A stretch of DNA of 64,000 bases from Baylisascaris procyonis (lineage: Eukaryota > Nematoda > Chromadorea > Rhabditida > Ascarididae), in contig JAZARR010000070.1 in NCBI GenBank assembly GCA_037389465.1, positions 2,508,501 to 2,572,500 on the forward strand, read 5' to 3'. Below the pieces are notes generated by a model. It was not told the DNA's origin, did not search any database, and was given only the letters and a program-made list of their open reading frames with translations. This document shows, piece after piece, positions 24,183 to 63,500 of this stretch (its first letter is position 1; every line of letters begins with the position of its first letter). The translations under genes were made by a program, and so were the position numbers.

Positions 24183-25370
24183 ACCATAATGAAAAAGATG
24201 CTGCCTAAATTTCTGTTTTTTGCTAATCATGGAAGCAACAATGGCGATTATCTATCTTCTTTGTTGCTATTGTTTGGTCAGTGTGCTTTAATGATGTTAT
24301 ATGTGCGATTGTTGTTATTGTCTTGTAGTGGTGTTGCCATACCCCTCTCCCCTCTTCATTGATTTCCTTTTTTTATGCTTAGCTGACATTCAAGACTTGT
24401 CGACGATGGAAGCTAGAAAAGATAAAAATCATTTCTGCCCCATTTGTATTGAGATTAACTTAGTGAATAGATTCCCCTCTGCACTGTTGCTATCCACGCT
24501 CTTGTTATCCATCATTTTTCCAACTTCAGCAACTATGAAGCGATGTTGATAAAGGGACGCACCCATATAAGAAGCTACTCTTAAGGGTGTTCTTTTGCCT
24601 CTTACTATCGCTATACCTTGTTATCCACTTTTGCAAATTTGCATTTGCAATGTTCATTACGGTGATGCAGCGTTTGCGTATATTCATTTTGGTGTGTCTA
24701 TCTGTCCGGTAGCTTTCCAGGAAATACTGAAGATGTGCTTATAGGTTTGATGAGTGTGACCAGATCAGTAGGCTGATTCCTATGCCAATTTTCAAGTTGG
24801 TGTACCAATTTTCAAACAATCTATGAACACATCAAAGTTCATGAATTTTTACGCATCGAAGGTTATTGCTGCAGCCGCTCTGTTTCCCAAAACACGTGGT
24901 AAAAATGGGACATTTGAAGGAGATTCTTATGAATGTCCGAATCGGTTTGCTGCCTATGTTTTATTACTTGTCGATGATTCGTAAAACCAGTTGATTAGAT
25001 GGGTGAAAATGCAACAGCATATCTCATAGTCCTTCTGACACATTCTCTGGGATTTTAGTATATTCGATAGAATTCCACAAATAATAGGCTGAATGTGTTA
25101 TTATGCGTGCATTTGGGAACCAGCGCCGACTTTAAAAGTGCCCAAAACTTTGATCTTCAAAGAATCCCACTCGGCAAGTGAGGAATCTGTTCAGAAAAGA
25201 AAAGGCTTAGTCTGTTCATTGATTAGATCACAATGATTGCATTGCAAATGAACTGTGAGGAAGCACGTGCCGCTCCATGAAAGTTTGCCCCAGAATTTAT
25301 TCTTTCCTCTTGAATTATCCCTTTTTTAGAGTACTCTTTGCTAAACAGTGGGTTAGTAAGGATTGAGAGC

Positions 25371-25482
<112 letters not shown>

Positions 25483-26572
25483 GAAAAATACAGAGGAACG
25501 CTGCAAGCTTCGTCCTAAAATGAAATTCATCTCCAACGATTGTCGATTACGTGCCATCTGAATTGTTTGATGGTTTCGTTTTTCGTCGGTTGTATTCACA
25601 ATGAAAAGTATTTGAGATAAAAGCGTATCGAATTGTATCTAGCATTTATAACAATTTTGAAAGAAGGCGGTTTAAATTCATAATAAAGCTTTGAAAATTC
25701 ACTGTCGTTTTCTTATAAGTCCAAGACAGCTTCACAAGGTCCATATGACTAAGTCCGACCGTGAAGCGCTAGTTCAGTACTAGTCCATTTTTGGGTTAAT
25801 TATTTTCTTTCATTTTTTCTGAATAGCTTCAAAAACGAATGTCTGGTAATCATAGTGCAGCGTTCGCTTACATCTATTTCAATGACTTTTGTCGGCTTCA
25901 GTCTGCTCATTTTAACGGCTATTTAAATCGTCCCTTCTCCTAGAGGAAACCTCAACAGCAGTATAGGATTAAAATAAACAATAATGAATGCACGGCGGAA
26001 TGTGATCATATCCTGAAAAATATCGAACATTTATTTTCACAGAATAGATGAAAGGGAATACAAATTTTCACGAAGAAAAAAGGAAAGAAAGAGGAATTTT
26101 TATAGAATAGATGAAAGTAAAAACAAATTATCATAGAACAGACGAAAAGATAAACAATAAATAGGGACAGCCGTGAAGCGAACAATGCCCTTTGATCACT
26201 TTTTTAAAGTATTTATTGCCGAAAGGTCTTTTTTTGAGGCAGTTGGCGAACAGTGATTAACTCAGTACTCAAGCAGTGACTTGAGTACTCAAATGCTTCT
26301 TTATTTGTAGATTATCTCCTATTCAAGCTTGTTTTGACCATTTGAACATCATTGTTGAATGCACAACAACACCTTTCAAATTGCAAATAAATATATCAAT
26401 AAATAACTGTGTTTATATTGTGAAATGAAAGAGATTTGCATCGCTGAGATGCAACATTCTCCTCTGAATCAAAAATTCGCTTACAGCTGCAACGGGCGTG
26501 GACATTTCTCATGAGTAGGTAATTACACGGCAATATTTGCCTCAAGAAGTTTGCAAAACGTGCATCACCGTG

Positions 26573-26575
<3 letters not shown>

Positions 26576-26653
<78 letters not shown>

Positions 26654-26654
26654 A
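26576..26654. repeat. (TA)n/(TG)n microsatellite
   Basis: About 35 TA units followed by a short TGTGTGTG run at 26645-26653. Confidence 0.97.
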
Positions 26655-26903
26655 TTGTTTTGTGTAGCAAAAGTGTAAGGCTGTATTCCATGAGCTTTTC
26701 TTCTTGTCGTAAGAAAGAACCGTGCTTTGCGAATGTGGAGCGCTACCTGACTTCTATCAGTCAGCTGAATCAGGCACTCTTTTTTCTCCGCTTAGAAAAA
26801 GGAGTTTGCTTAGAACGTTCCTATCTCAGTCGGGTCAAATTTTAAATAAGAGTGAGAAACAACTCATCTTATTGCATATCACAGAAATATCATCTCAGTC
26901 GGG

Positions 26904-27900
26904 TCACAGAAATAATCCATGTTTAAAAGATTTGGGTTGATGGAGGTTCACAGGTGACCAAAGTTTTTGATGAAAACCTAATACTGTCGAAAGCATGAAG
27001 GTGTACTTGAGCAACGACCGAAGTGAGAAATCAGCGCTCATGTTCTTGAGATCAAACTGACATCTCACTAAAAATCTGCAGAAAGTCTTATAGTGAAAAT
27101 TTCGCAGTCGAGGAAGAATGACGAACCCTTCCCTCTTCAGCCGTTGCACTGTGCACACAATGGCCATATTATCACTAACGAGTGGCACACTCCAAAACGC
27201 AAAAAGTGAGAAATCAGTTCCCTTAATCTGGACACTCATTTCGGTCCACTTCGATTTCACGCCCACATATTCGAAATTCTTCCGGCCATCCATGTCGTTG
27301 TGTTCTGATGAGGCGGTAACATTTGTTCCTCCGTAAGCTGCAATTGCACTTGTCACCGATGAACACTCGATGAAACTAGGAATCCTTTTTATTACACTGT
27401 TAGATATGGCACAGAACAGGCAATTCAAGGTATGTACTTGTGATCTAAAACTGCAGCGATCACATTTATCACATAATGCCATTGATCGACTTATGTGCTC
27501 TTGTGCCGCCTTAGGCGATCTCTGGGGTCTATATGAATCCGCCTTCGGCCCGATTGTATATCTTTGGTTCTGTTCGTCTTTGGGGTCCTCGTGTTCCCCC
27601 ATAAACTACTTCTATCTCCCTCATGCTTTTACATAGCGGCATCGAAAGGTGGTTATCGGCTCCTGCCCTATGCCTACACTCTGTCCCATCTATGCTGCCG
27701 CTGCCAGTCACAACATACACAAGTGTTGCAAAATTCATAGTTAAAATCTCACGATCGAATCGGTTGACTGTTTCGAAGTTTAATAAAATTTTTAAAGGCA
27801 TTTTACACGAGTTTGCAGCTGAAGTGAACTTCCATGCCATCACTATCGTCGGGAATGGTTTAATTTTCAACTGGTGCTTCAAATGGCTACGAATCGACAA
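26904..27900 (-). other. Unassigned minus-strand ORF block, possible gene or gene relic
   Basis: Two overlapping minus-strand frames stay open: 27900-27529 (123 aa) and 27602-26904 (232 aa). A 232-codon frame is unlikely by chance in DNA this rich in A and T, and the block looks richer in G and C than its flanks. The longer frame has a cysteine cluster (CDKCDRC) near residue 43 and then a stretch that reads like beta-sheet protein, including KWTEMSVQIKGTDFSLFAF. I do not recognise a family. The two frames could be exons of one gene joined by an unseen intron, a frameshifted pseudogene, or part of a mobile element. There is no close polyadenylation or start evidence to decide. Confidence 0.35.
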
Positions 27901-30202
27901 AAAGAAGCGTGATTACAGCACCATCTGACCTTCATCATAATCAAATTCTACCAAAGTTATAACTAACAAGAAGTTGGAACAAGCTCTAAAGTCTATCTGC
28001 TCCTCAATCAAAGCATAACGATATAAACGCACAACGGTTGCCCATGATAGTAACATCGCGGACACAAGCCGACCAACTTTTGTGATAATAGCGTACTCGA
28101 CATATATTTGTCCAACTTCATGAGGGGGACCTGAAATTTTATTAAAAACATTAAATACAATAGTGCTATTGTTTCCCTTTCAAGGGAAAGGCAACTCCAT
28201 ATGTTCGATAGTACGTCTCTTTATCACATTGAAAGATTTTAGCATATGTTCTCAAGAGAATACAACTTTATATACTTTGGGTAAATATTTTTTGAATAAT
28301 CATTAAGAAGGCAAACTTTCTGAGGGCAAGCAACATTCTCGGGAACAGATGTTTCAAATGAAGCCACGAAAATTCACTAATAAACAAAATAGGTATCAAA
28401 AGAGATTTCCAAATAACTTTCATACATATAAAACGAAATATATTCTATTTAAATTCATACAGAACAATGAAGAAAAGTTGATGAATTTCTGCAGTGGGAA
28501 TCATTCGACTTTTAGATTTTCGAGAACTTAACGTCAATTTTAGTGTATTTAATCGGTATTTAACTGGGATGGCATATCGAAAATCAGCAATATTCACCAC
28601 GATAAGTTGTTCACTAGTGATCAAGCGCTTCTTATTGATCTCTGTTCCACCCAAGCCTCCACACGGCCTAAACGCACTCTTTTCAATGTTGCCTCTGCAC
28701 ATTGAATCGTTGTCGAAACAGTCCACCTAAAGAAATTCGATACTGCAGTAATAATTGAACGGCATTTATTAACTTTCTAGTTTGTTCATTAGCTGTTACC
28801 TTTCTTTCAAGAAACACCTCTAACTTTTTCTAAAAATTCATTTCGGAAAGTACATTGCCTTTTATGATCTCAAGGGAATGATTGTCCCAGCGGAGAAATA
28901 TGCCAAGTTCTCGGAAAATAGAACATCACATTAAAAGTTTCTCTCATTTCAGACGTCAAAGAGATTGATTTCAATCTTTCCCGTCCCTCTCCTCTTCATT
29001 TTTAAATATGCTTGCCAATATACTACTTTCGAATGTAGTATGAGCAAAGTTCTTATGCTTATTTTTGGGGATGCGATATATATTGCTCAAAGATTCGCTT
29101 TCATAAAATGAATTACTCACTTCTCGTTTCATTCAGAAAATTCTAAAGGCTTTCAGCTATATTAATTGATAGAAATATTTTTAAGAAGGAGAAAGTGAAT
29201 TGCGATTCAAACAAAAACAACACTGAATTCAGGCATGAAACAAGTTATAAGTATAAGTTATAAGTAGCATATGCGATTTCGAGTTTTAATATAAAATGCT
29301 AAGTAATTTTAATGTTGATTTCTTACTTGATCATTCAGATCGATACATGTGCTATCCGCAAAAGATGATCTTAGCCATTGATATCGATTAATAAACGCTC
29401 TTTTACCACAGTGACTGTCACATGTAGTCTAAAAAAATCATTTGATGATTCAAAAAAAAAAGTATTAGAGAATAGTGAGTAATCAATGCCCTTAAATTCA
29501 TTTACGAAAGAAGACGAAGTTTCTTGAAGGAATTGACCTCACTGATAACCAAATTGAGCACTACTATATCCAGAACTTCAATGAAAATAATTTTATGAGC
29601 GAAATCACTATACCTTCAGAAAAAAAAAAAGAAGAAAAACTGTGACCATTATTATAAGCGATCAAACTAGCCGAATTTTTGTGGGTAACAATGATGTGAA
29701 GTAAATTGTGTCCAATTTTATGTCACGATAGCAATTTACAACACTGCAAGTCTTTGCATTGTATAGCGGCGATACAATGACGAAATAGCGAACGAGTTAA
29801 GTTCTTAACCCAACAAGCATTCTCGTAAAAATAGTGATTATTCGAAAAATCACACAAATATCAACTATTAGAACTTTGAATTCCCCGAACTCGATGTTAT
29901 CATTAATTGCGGATATCAAAATTGGGAATTTATTCCATCGTGATAGCGATAAATAGACTACTGTGAAAGATCTAATTACTCCTTGGAAACTATCCAAAAA
30001 GAATGTCGTCAAAATATGGATTTCATTATGAACGTTCTAGTCATATTTAATTATTTTCAGCTAACAATAGAGGCTGCCTCTAAGATTCGACCAGTTCAGC
30101 TGCCTTGCCTACGTCATTTTCGAGAATTGTCCTTCATTTGAGTTTTAACTTTAACCAGTTTCTGTGGTAATCACTGATACATAATTCCAGGAGATGCGCC
30201 AC

Positions 30203-30583
30203 TTAGAGATTCAATAACTGGCCATCAGAAAACGAGATGATGGGCGGGTGCGCCTTACTGGATGCCCGTGATTCTAAATTCTCTGGAAACCATCGATCTG
30301 CGAATCTGGTGTCATCAACGTTCATGATGTCAGCAAATAGATCGTATTGCAACCTTTGTGAAAAAGCTGCCCGGCCTGTAATCGCAATGCTGGAATGTAG
30401 ACAAGTTGTAATACTTGCGTGATACTTCACTCGACAGTTGTGAATCTTCAAATTTTCGTTGTTCCACCTCACGCTTAAATATTTCCTTTTACTTGATTCA
30501 TTAATGAGAAAAATTCTGCTGTCGCCTAGTAGTACGAAATAAAAACCCAATAAAATTGCACAAATAGCGTAAAATTGCAGCAC
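30203..30583 (-). other. Minus-strand ORF with signal-like N-terminus, unassigned
   Basis: This 126-codon frame starts MLQFYAICAILLGFYFVLLG, a plausible signal peptide or anchor, then continues as a mixed polar sequence with two cysteines. It lies about 2.7 kb upstream, on the same strand, of the ORF block at 26.9-27.9 kb and could be a first exon of a gene including it. No family is recognised and it may be chance. Confidence 0.2.
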
Positions 30584-31591
30584 GCAAAAGCTTATCGCCT
30601 ATACCTTCTAGTGCATTATGTTCTAGCAGTATATTTCTATTTTGTAGTCATTTCTTTCTGTTATTCCGTAGAATAGATATGAAACTATAAAAGAGCTCTT
30701 CACCATTTATGTCCTACCTGTAGGTTTTTTATTCACTGCAGTTTGTTAAAATCTATTCGCTTATCATTACCACTGCATGCAAATCTCTCACATGATTAAC
30801 AATAAACTGATGTTGAACAAACACTGACTACTAATTTCAACCACCCTCCAAAATAGGCTCAATTCTCACATGATAACAGTCAAGAATGTTCCTTATCTCA
30901 GTCACCATTCAATACTCTTCGTTCTTGCAGCGCTATATTGTATGAAAAGTACTGTAAAGTTACATAACTTCTAATTGGTCACACTTCAGGAAAATAGTGA
31001 GAGTGCATTATAGTAACAATATTTAAAAATTGCTTGTTTGTAACTAAGTTATATCTTCAAATAGCTAATCGAATTGCCTCTTTCACTTCTTCAAATGTAA
31101 TCTATTGGAAAGTATAGAATGATAGAAAAAACATCATCGTAAAAATAACTAACGATGTCGTGGTTTGGTTTACTTGGGCTCTTCTAGGATTCTATTTGTC
31201 GAATGAAAGCATTCCTTTGAAAAGGACATTTGAGGTAACATTATAACGAACCTTAATATGCACCATATGCAAATATAAGCCGGCAAACGCAACGCAGTGA
31301 AATGCAATAATAGCGCAGTGTACGCTTGTTATTATTACACACGTGTTCCGACGTAAAAGACGTCGTAGAAGTTTTTGTCCCTTGCTACGCCGACGTGATC
31401 CTCCAAATCGTAGCTAAAAATAAAAAATATTTTCCGCTTCGGAAATTTGGTTTGTAAGTTCTGTTTGTTTTAAACGTAGGATTCCGTTCGACTATGATAG
31501 CATCAGAAATCAATAAAGACATGGTTTCTGATTTCTTTGGGAAATTTTCTAGAAAATGCCCATCGAATGATGAAAGAAAAAACAAAGAAAA

Positions 31592-31645
31592 AAATGACAG
31601 AAGAATGACATAAATGACAGAAAAAAATGACAGAAATGACAGAAG
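31592..31645. repeat. Short tandem of AATGACAG(A)
   Basis: Five imperfect copies of AATGACA(G) follow one another with 2-8 base spacers. No gene lies here. Confidence 0.8.
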
Positions 31646-32649
31646 AGTTTAATGTCATTCAATCGTCCGAGTAGCTTGCTCGTTATGAATGCCGGATAAC
31701 TGCTGTAATTGTTAGATTGTGGGACCATTGATATATATTGAAATCAAGGCACGAAAAGAGAACTATAGAACGAAGGCTCATTAATCGTTCAATTAGTGAA
31801 TATCGCCTTTTTGATAGCTCATAATTTACATAAAAATTGGTTTTATATATTATAATGGAAACATTGTAGGCACCCTTTAATCGCGCAAATACTCTCCAAC
31901 AGTGAGCTATTGCCGAGGATTGCAGCATCCGTTCATTACTTGCTCAGATGCCATCACTTCTAATGTGCACATGATGAAATGCAGCTGATGTATGTAACTG
32001 CCAATGATTGAGCTATTTTAAAAAGAAGGGCAGGTTGAAAATTTGAGATATATACTTCAATTATAGACATAATTAACGTCAATTCTCTAATTAAATTCTA
32101 TTGTTCAATATACTTCTAGCATCGTTGCATCAACTTCTCCATTCAGGGAACTGTTTTAGTGGACCATTATTACTACGGCATTTAGAGACCCTAAACGATT
32201 AACGCCACAGAAAGAAATTTGTAGAAGTTAACACTGTTCACGAGTTGAAACTACGTATGTACACACATATGCATACTTAGATATATGTGTAGAAATGGCG
32301 TTGAATCACTGCCCTTTAGAAGTAATAAGCACCCGACAAAAGAAATTATTGCTGTCATTCGAGAATGAGCGACACCATGATGAGGTAAGAAAATTATGCA
32401 CAGCAAAGAAAGGTAGGTATCCTCACGCCTGGAGTAGAGATAGCCATCGGCCAACAAAGCAAGCGAGCGAATGAATCTGCGAGAGAATCCGTGACTATTT
32501 CAACTGTATGCTAACGAATATGCAAATTTGAAGCACAATCTGACGATTAAATCATTTCGAAAACAGATGGAAATTTCTGCAAAAAGAGCTAGCTCTAGGT
32601 TTCGCAAACGCTATTTTCTTTCTGGAAGTCGGCATGCCTCCATATCTGG

Positions 32650-32990
32650 ACGTAAGTAGGTGCAACCGTCAGTTTGACGTATGAGGAACCTCAACGAAGA
32701 AACGAAACTCATTTAATACATGCAACAGCAACCATGAGACGATAAGCGTACACTGTTCAGCATGCAAGATGGCAAACTATTTATGTCTTCGACTACTTCC
32801 CCTAAGGCAAATCACAATCTACATAGGCGGAGATCAACGGAAGTATGAAAACAACTTGTTAAACAAAGGGAGGATTGCCGGGATCATAAGAACTCATTTG
32901 ACCACAACAGATCACTCCTTAACAGCAAGTAAAATGAAGCATTTGGCCACAGCTTAACTTTCCTAGCATTCCCAAGACTCTAGCTGATGC
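32650..32990 (+). repeat. Dispersed repeat, copy B (intergenic)
   Basis: Same orientation as copy A, sharing in the same order CTATTTAT, CCCCTAAG, GGAGATCAAC, ACAACTTGTTA and AACTCATTTGA. It lacks about 15 bases after GGAGATCAAC that copy A contains. The outer ends are uncertain by some tens of bases. Confidence 0.6.
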
Positions 32991-34355
32991 GCGTTCAATT
33001 CACTATTTATGCATGGCATACATTCGCACCTCCTTTCCACCTCCTAATCAGCCATAAATTCTGAAGTCTTCAAGGAAATGAGCCACAGTTAAGTGGCAAA
33101 CAACAGCCAAAGAGAAATGAACATCGCAGAAACAAATCTTAGAAAGAATAGAAAATTTCAGACGCCCAAAACAAACATCTGAAAATAGAAAATTTTTGCA
33201 GCAACCAAACAGGCGGACGATTTTGATGAAACCATCAACCACTCGTATCACAATTTCACAGCATAGAAAAAAAAACTGACTCTTAAACGCAAGCTGATTA
33301 ATGAATTGCAAATCTTAGTCAAGAATTAAAACCACAAAACTTAATTTTGAAAAGCGACCATATGCAACTTCTGTTTACTAAATCAACAGTCCTCCTACTC
33401 TCATAGGTGCATCGGAGGCTTAATCTAAAAGGTCGCAAATCATATTTGATTTCATTTGACAGTAAATGAATGTTTCCTCGACGCGTTCATAGTCGACAAT
33501 TGTTTCTGAGAGTTGAACACTGCGATTACAAGCGATGTTTATTCACACAATAAACGAATCAACCGATGAGAGAAGCGAATATAAATTAGAGAGCGCACAC
33601 CACTCAAAACAAATATTTCATATGTAGGCATTCATTGACGCTTCCGTTTAGCTAAAATAAGTAAAAGCTTAACAATACTTCTATAACAGGTCGATGCCTG
33701 TTGCACTTTGTTGCAAGAACAGTGCAACATTGCAAAAGTATCTATTAAATGCGAGCTGATAGAAGGTTCTTCTCTTGTTTCATGCTTCTACTTAGCTAAC
33801 AAAAGTAAAAGATATATAAAAAATAGTGCATTTTATTAGATCGAAAATACATTCAAAATAAATGAGAAAATTCGATAACGAATTTTTATTAAAGGAGTTT
33901 TAGAAAAACGGCAAAATAGATAAAGAAAATAATTAAGAATAATAGCAAATAGTAGAATAACATCCAATGAAAATATAAGAATGGCACCTATGTGAATATT
34001 TAAACCATCTAACAGCAACTACGGCTATGTGAAAAGGAAGAATGAGTTTTTCATCGATAATAATGCCTCATTTCTATTCGATTGGTCAAGAGTAGAATAT
34101 TACTTTAATAAGTCTAATTCGCAGCCATCGGAATATTGAGTGATCTGATTTCACTCACCCACACACAGCGTTAAAAGTCATTTCATTGAGCCTTTGAAAC
34201 GTGAGTATAAACTATAAAGTTGCTTTAAGGCGTCTTGAACGCCTAAACTAATTCGCTCCCGCCTTTTCACTCAAGCACATTGCTCTCAATTCTAAATGAG
34301 CCATATAAGTTCAAAATAAAAGACAATGTTATAGGTTTTAGCAAACTTCTTGAGT

Positions 34356-34361
34356 TTTATT
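34356..34361 (-). terminator. Probable dnc-1 polyadenylation signal
   Basis: TTTATT on the plus strand reads AATAAA on the minus strand, 208 bases downstream of the dnc-1 stop codon at 34569-34571. It is the first canonical signal I see after the stop. Confidence 0.5.
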
Positions 34362-34568
34362 AAACCACTTATGGTACATTATCATACAAATGGATAACAC
34401 AAAAATACATTACAAAAACCTACGAAACATTCGACAATTCTCTTATGCAAATGAATAAAAATAACATCAAACATTATTGTCAAATAAATGGTCGTGATCT
34501 CAACCCGAAACAGCACACAGAAGCAAACACTCAACGAAATGACCGATGACTAGTTGCCGGACATAAAC

Positions 34569-60468
<25,900 letters not shown>

Positions 60469-60469
<1 letters not shown>

Positions 60470-60567
60470 AGTTACAAATTTTATGCGATGGCCAATAATG
60501 CGACCCACAAATACAGAGTAAAAATTCGAAAACAGGGGAGAAGTGAAGCAACAGACAAAAATGAGTT
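60469..60567 (-). CDS. dnc-1: Candidate dnc-1 N-terminal exon completing the CAP-Gly fold
   Basis: The minus-strand frame ends VGRIIGHRIKFVT followed by a phase 1 donor (ACTG|GTTAAG). Spliced to the CAP-Gly exon over an 86-base intron it gives IGHRIKFVTEKGHGSVAFCG, which lines up with the start of the human domain (VGSRVEVIGKGHRGTV). The donor end is convincing. The 5' boundary is not: the frame is open up to a stop near 60640, has no ATG, and the acceptor at 60568 is only a guess. The true start may lie in a further exon upstream. Confidence 0.5.
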
Positions 60568-63500
60568 CTTCAACAAATTTTGGAACCCACCAATCTTTTG
60601 TGCATTCAACTTTTCGGCAGCTCAGATCGCCTTAGAATGTTGCAGATGCCAAAAGTTATAAATGCAAAGGGAAAAATAACACTTTAATTCATTGGATCAA
60701 ACGACTCTTGAAGAGAATCTATTACTGGATCGCTCAAAATTTCATTCAAAAAAAAAAAAATTTTAAATCTTCGAAGAATTTAAAAGGATCGACTAAGAAA
60801 CCCGTGTAGAAAAAAGTGATAGGGAAACAGCATATAATATGTATTAAAATAATATTTCAATGCTAATTAATTCCAACACCTGCAAATGTCAAATCATTAA
60901 GTTTCATTCTCAGTAAAAAGAGCCCACAGAATCGTTATCACTTATTTCTGCACATAACAACCTACTTTTAATATGAACATCGTTGAAGTACGCTTCAAAT
61001 AGGGAACTTCATTCATCTTTCTCATTTAGCCTGCATAAAAACATCATCGTAAGTATATACATCCTTCCTTCCCCCTCTTTCCTCACTGCTCTAGCAGATT
61101 TTTTAACCCCTCCCCTGCATTCTTTAATCAACTTATATAATCAAATAAAAGATGCAATCATATTAAGAGACCTGTTTCGACTCGTGTTCCCACCTCGAAA
61201 GACATTTCTATCGATAAGAACCGCTTATTCGCACTTGAAGAACTATGAACTCTTGAATGCCTGCAGCATATTTAGTAAAATAACAATTATTTATTGCCTT
61301 ACTCTTTTAACAATGAAACGAACAAACTTTTGAAGTACAAAAGATTTGGTTATCGTATACCTACATTGCCGTAATCGTTGATATAAAATCGAGAATTTCA
61401 AAAGTGCTCAAATCACCACGCAACCAATTTTTGGCCGCAATTTACGGAACTCTATCTATGGGAGCAGTGGATGCAGTTTCAATATCCTCACCTCATGAAA
61501 ATCCCCGTGGTTATACTTGATGTCTTATTGAATCCTCTGACGAAGTAGTTACATTGAACCAACCGACGAGTTAAGAAATTAAAGATTAAGAAGGATAATA
61601 TTTTGCTATTTTTGTGGCCGAAAACATTCACATAGTTAAGTTTGGCGGTGATTCGGATACTTCTGGATTTACTGATTTCAACTCGGCGGTTTAAATGCCT
61701 CTGGTACACAAAAAGTAAGAGTATACCAAGATTATGCCACTAAAGGAAAACCACTACTCATAAAGATGCCAGAGTGCAAGATGCGGATGTAATTACAGCC
61801 ACTTGCCGCGAATGCAACTAAATCCTATGCCACCGAAATAACAGAACAACCAACTGCAGAAATACTTGAAAACAACGTATAAATAGAGATGAGGTGGCTT
61901 TTTGAATCCGCCTTAGGCTATTCAAATACAACAAAAACGATCACCAAAGATTGTTGAGATCGATAAAAAACGATGCACAGTCGCATTTTCTAAACAGATA
62001 GCATAGAAAGGATGTTTCTATCAAAGAGTACCACTGAATTATATATCGAATGCATATTGCTTTATTTAGGTTTACTGTATCAGATGAATCTAATATGAAA
62101 GAGAAGCACAAGTAAAAATGACAGCAAACACAATCATTTCACAACAGTGAATAAAAAGAAATCATTTAACATCAATAGTCACACTTCAGTACCTTACTAT
62201 TGGTACTACCATAATTACTGTATAACGGGGAATTACCGTACAAAGGGGAATTACCGTATAAGAGGGAACAATGTTACGGGTGCCATAACTTTTTAATTTA
62301 AACGAAAATTAAGGAAAAATATTGAGACAGGCATTTGATTCTCAAGGCTGATACCTTATTATCATTCGTCGCCTTAGACATATAATCCCCACACCCACAT
62401 TACCCTCATAACCCCCTCCCCTTTACGACTCTATGTCCAGAGAAATGTTTCGCTAGGTCCGTGCTGCTCTTCCGTCTGAGTAATGAGCTTTTTTGGCGAA
62501 ATTCCAGAAAGAAGCTACAGGATACACGTTTGGAATGAGAAATGAGCGGACGAATCTTGCAGCGCTTCGTTCCTTAGGAACATTATTTTATAGTTCGATA
62601 TTGTTTTTTGCAATTAATTAACTCTTAACAGTCGACATTGCTTGTCTATAAACGCTCGTTAGTGATACCTCCGATATATTTTTCGAGCACTAAGCGTTGG
62701 TTGATTAAACCGACATTACCCATAATCGTAATCAAATACGGTGGAAGAGAAGCGTTACAGCTACAATCACGATAGAAATACGGTAGAAATACGGTAGATT
62801 TGGTTGTAAACGTTGCTTTAGCATCTTTTTCAAGAATTCAAACTCTGTATTTATTTTCGCTTTAAGAGATGCCCACATCGATATTGAAACTCGCGTCGGC
62901 TCGCAAATGCTTAAATAAAGACATCCTCCAAACTTGTTGTCTTTCACTTAGTTTACTCATTGTTGTCACTAATTTTACAAGATGATAACCCCATAGTTTC
63001 ATAGCCAAATGCAATTAGAAAAAGGATATCATCTACTGATTTAGTCGTAACATTCTCGTCTCTCATATTGGTGGATGGATTCTGAATTAAGCCATAGGTA
63101 TGAATTGAAACCTTCAGACATGGAAATAACTGAGAACTGTACATTGAAAACCACCCTATAACAAAGAACTATGCATCTGCTCTCGACCTAGCTTCATAAG
63201 CCCCATCGTAATATATTCGATCTAATGTTTTCATTACTATAGAATTCTTCACTGTATTTCCATTAGATCCATTTATTTTATGAGGTTTTTCTGCTATTCT
63301 GTAGTGTTTTCCTGAATCAATTCGTCCACCTCAAAGCTCTCTCATATAATGAAGAAAGCCCATTTGATGATATACTGCATTACCCATAAACGAGAGTGCT
63401 TTTGACTAATCCCATTTGCGATAGAGCTGACATAGAATGCCGCCTACTTCTTTATTCATAGATTAACCCAATGTTTCGATATAATCACGCAATAATCAAT

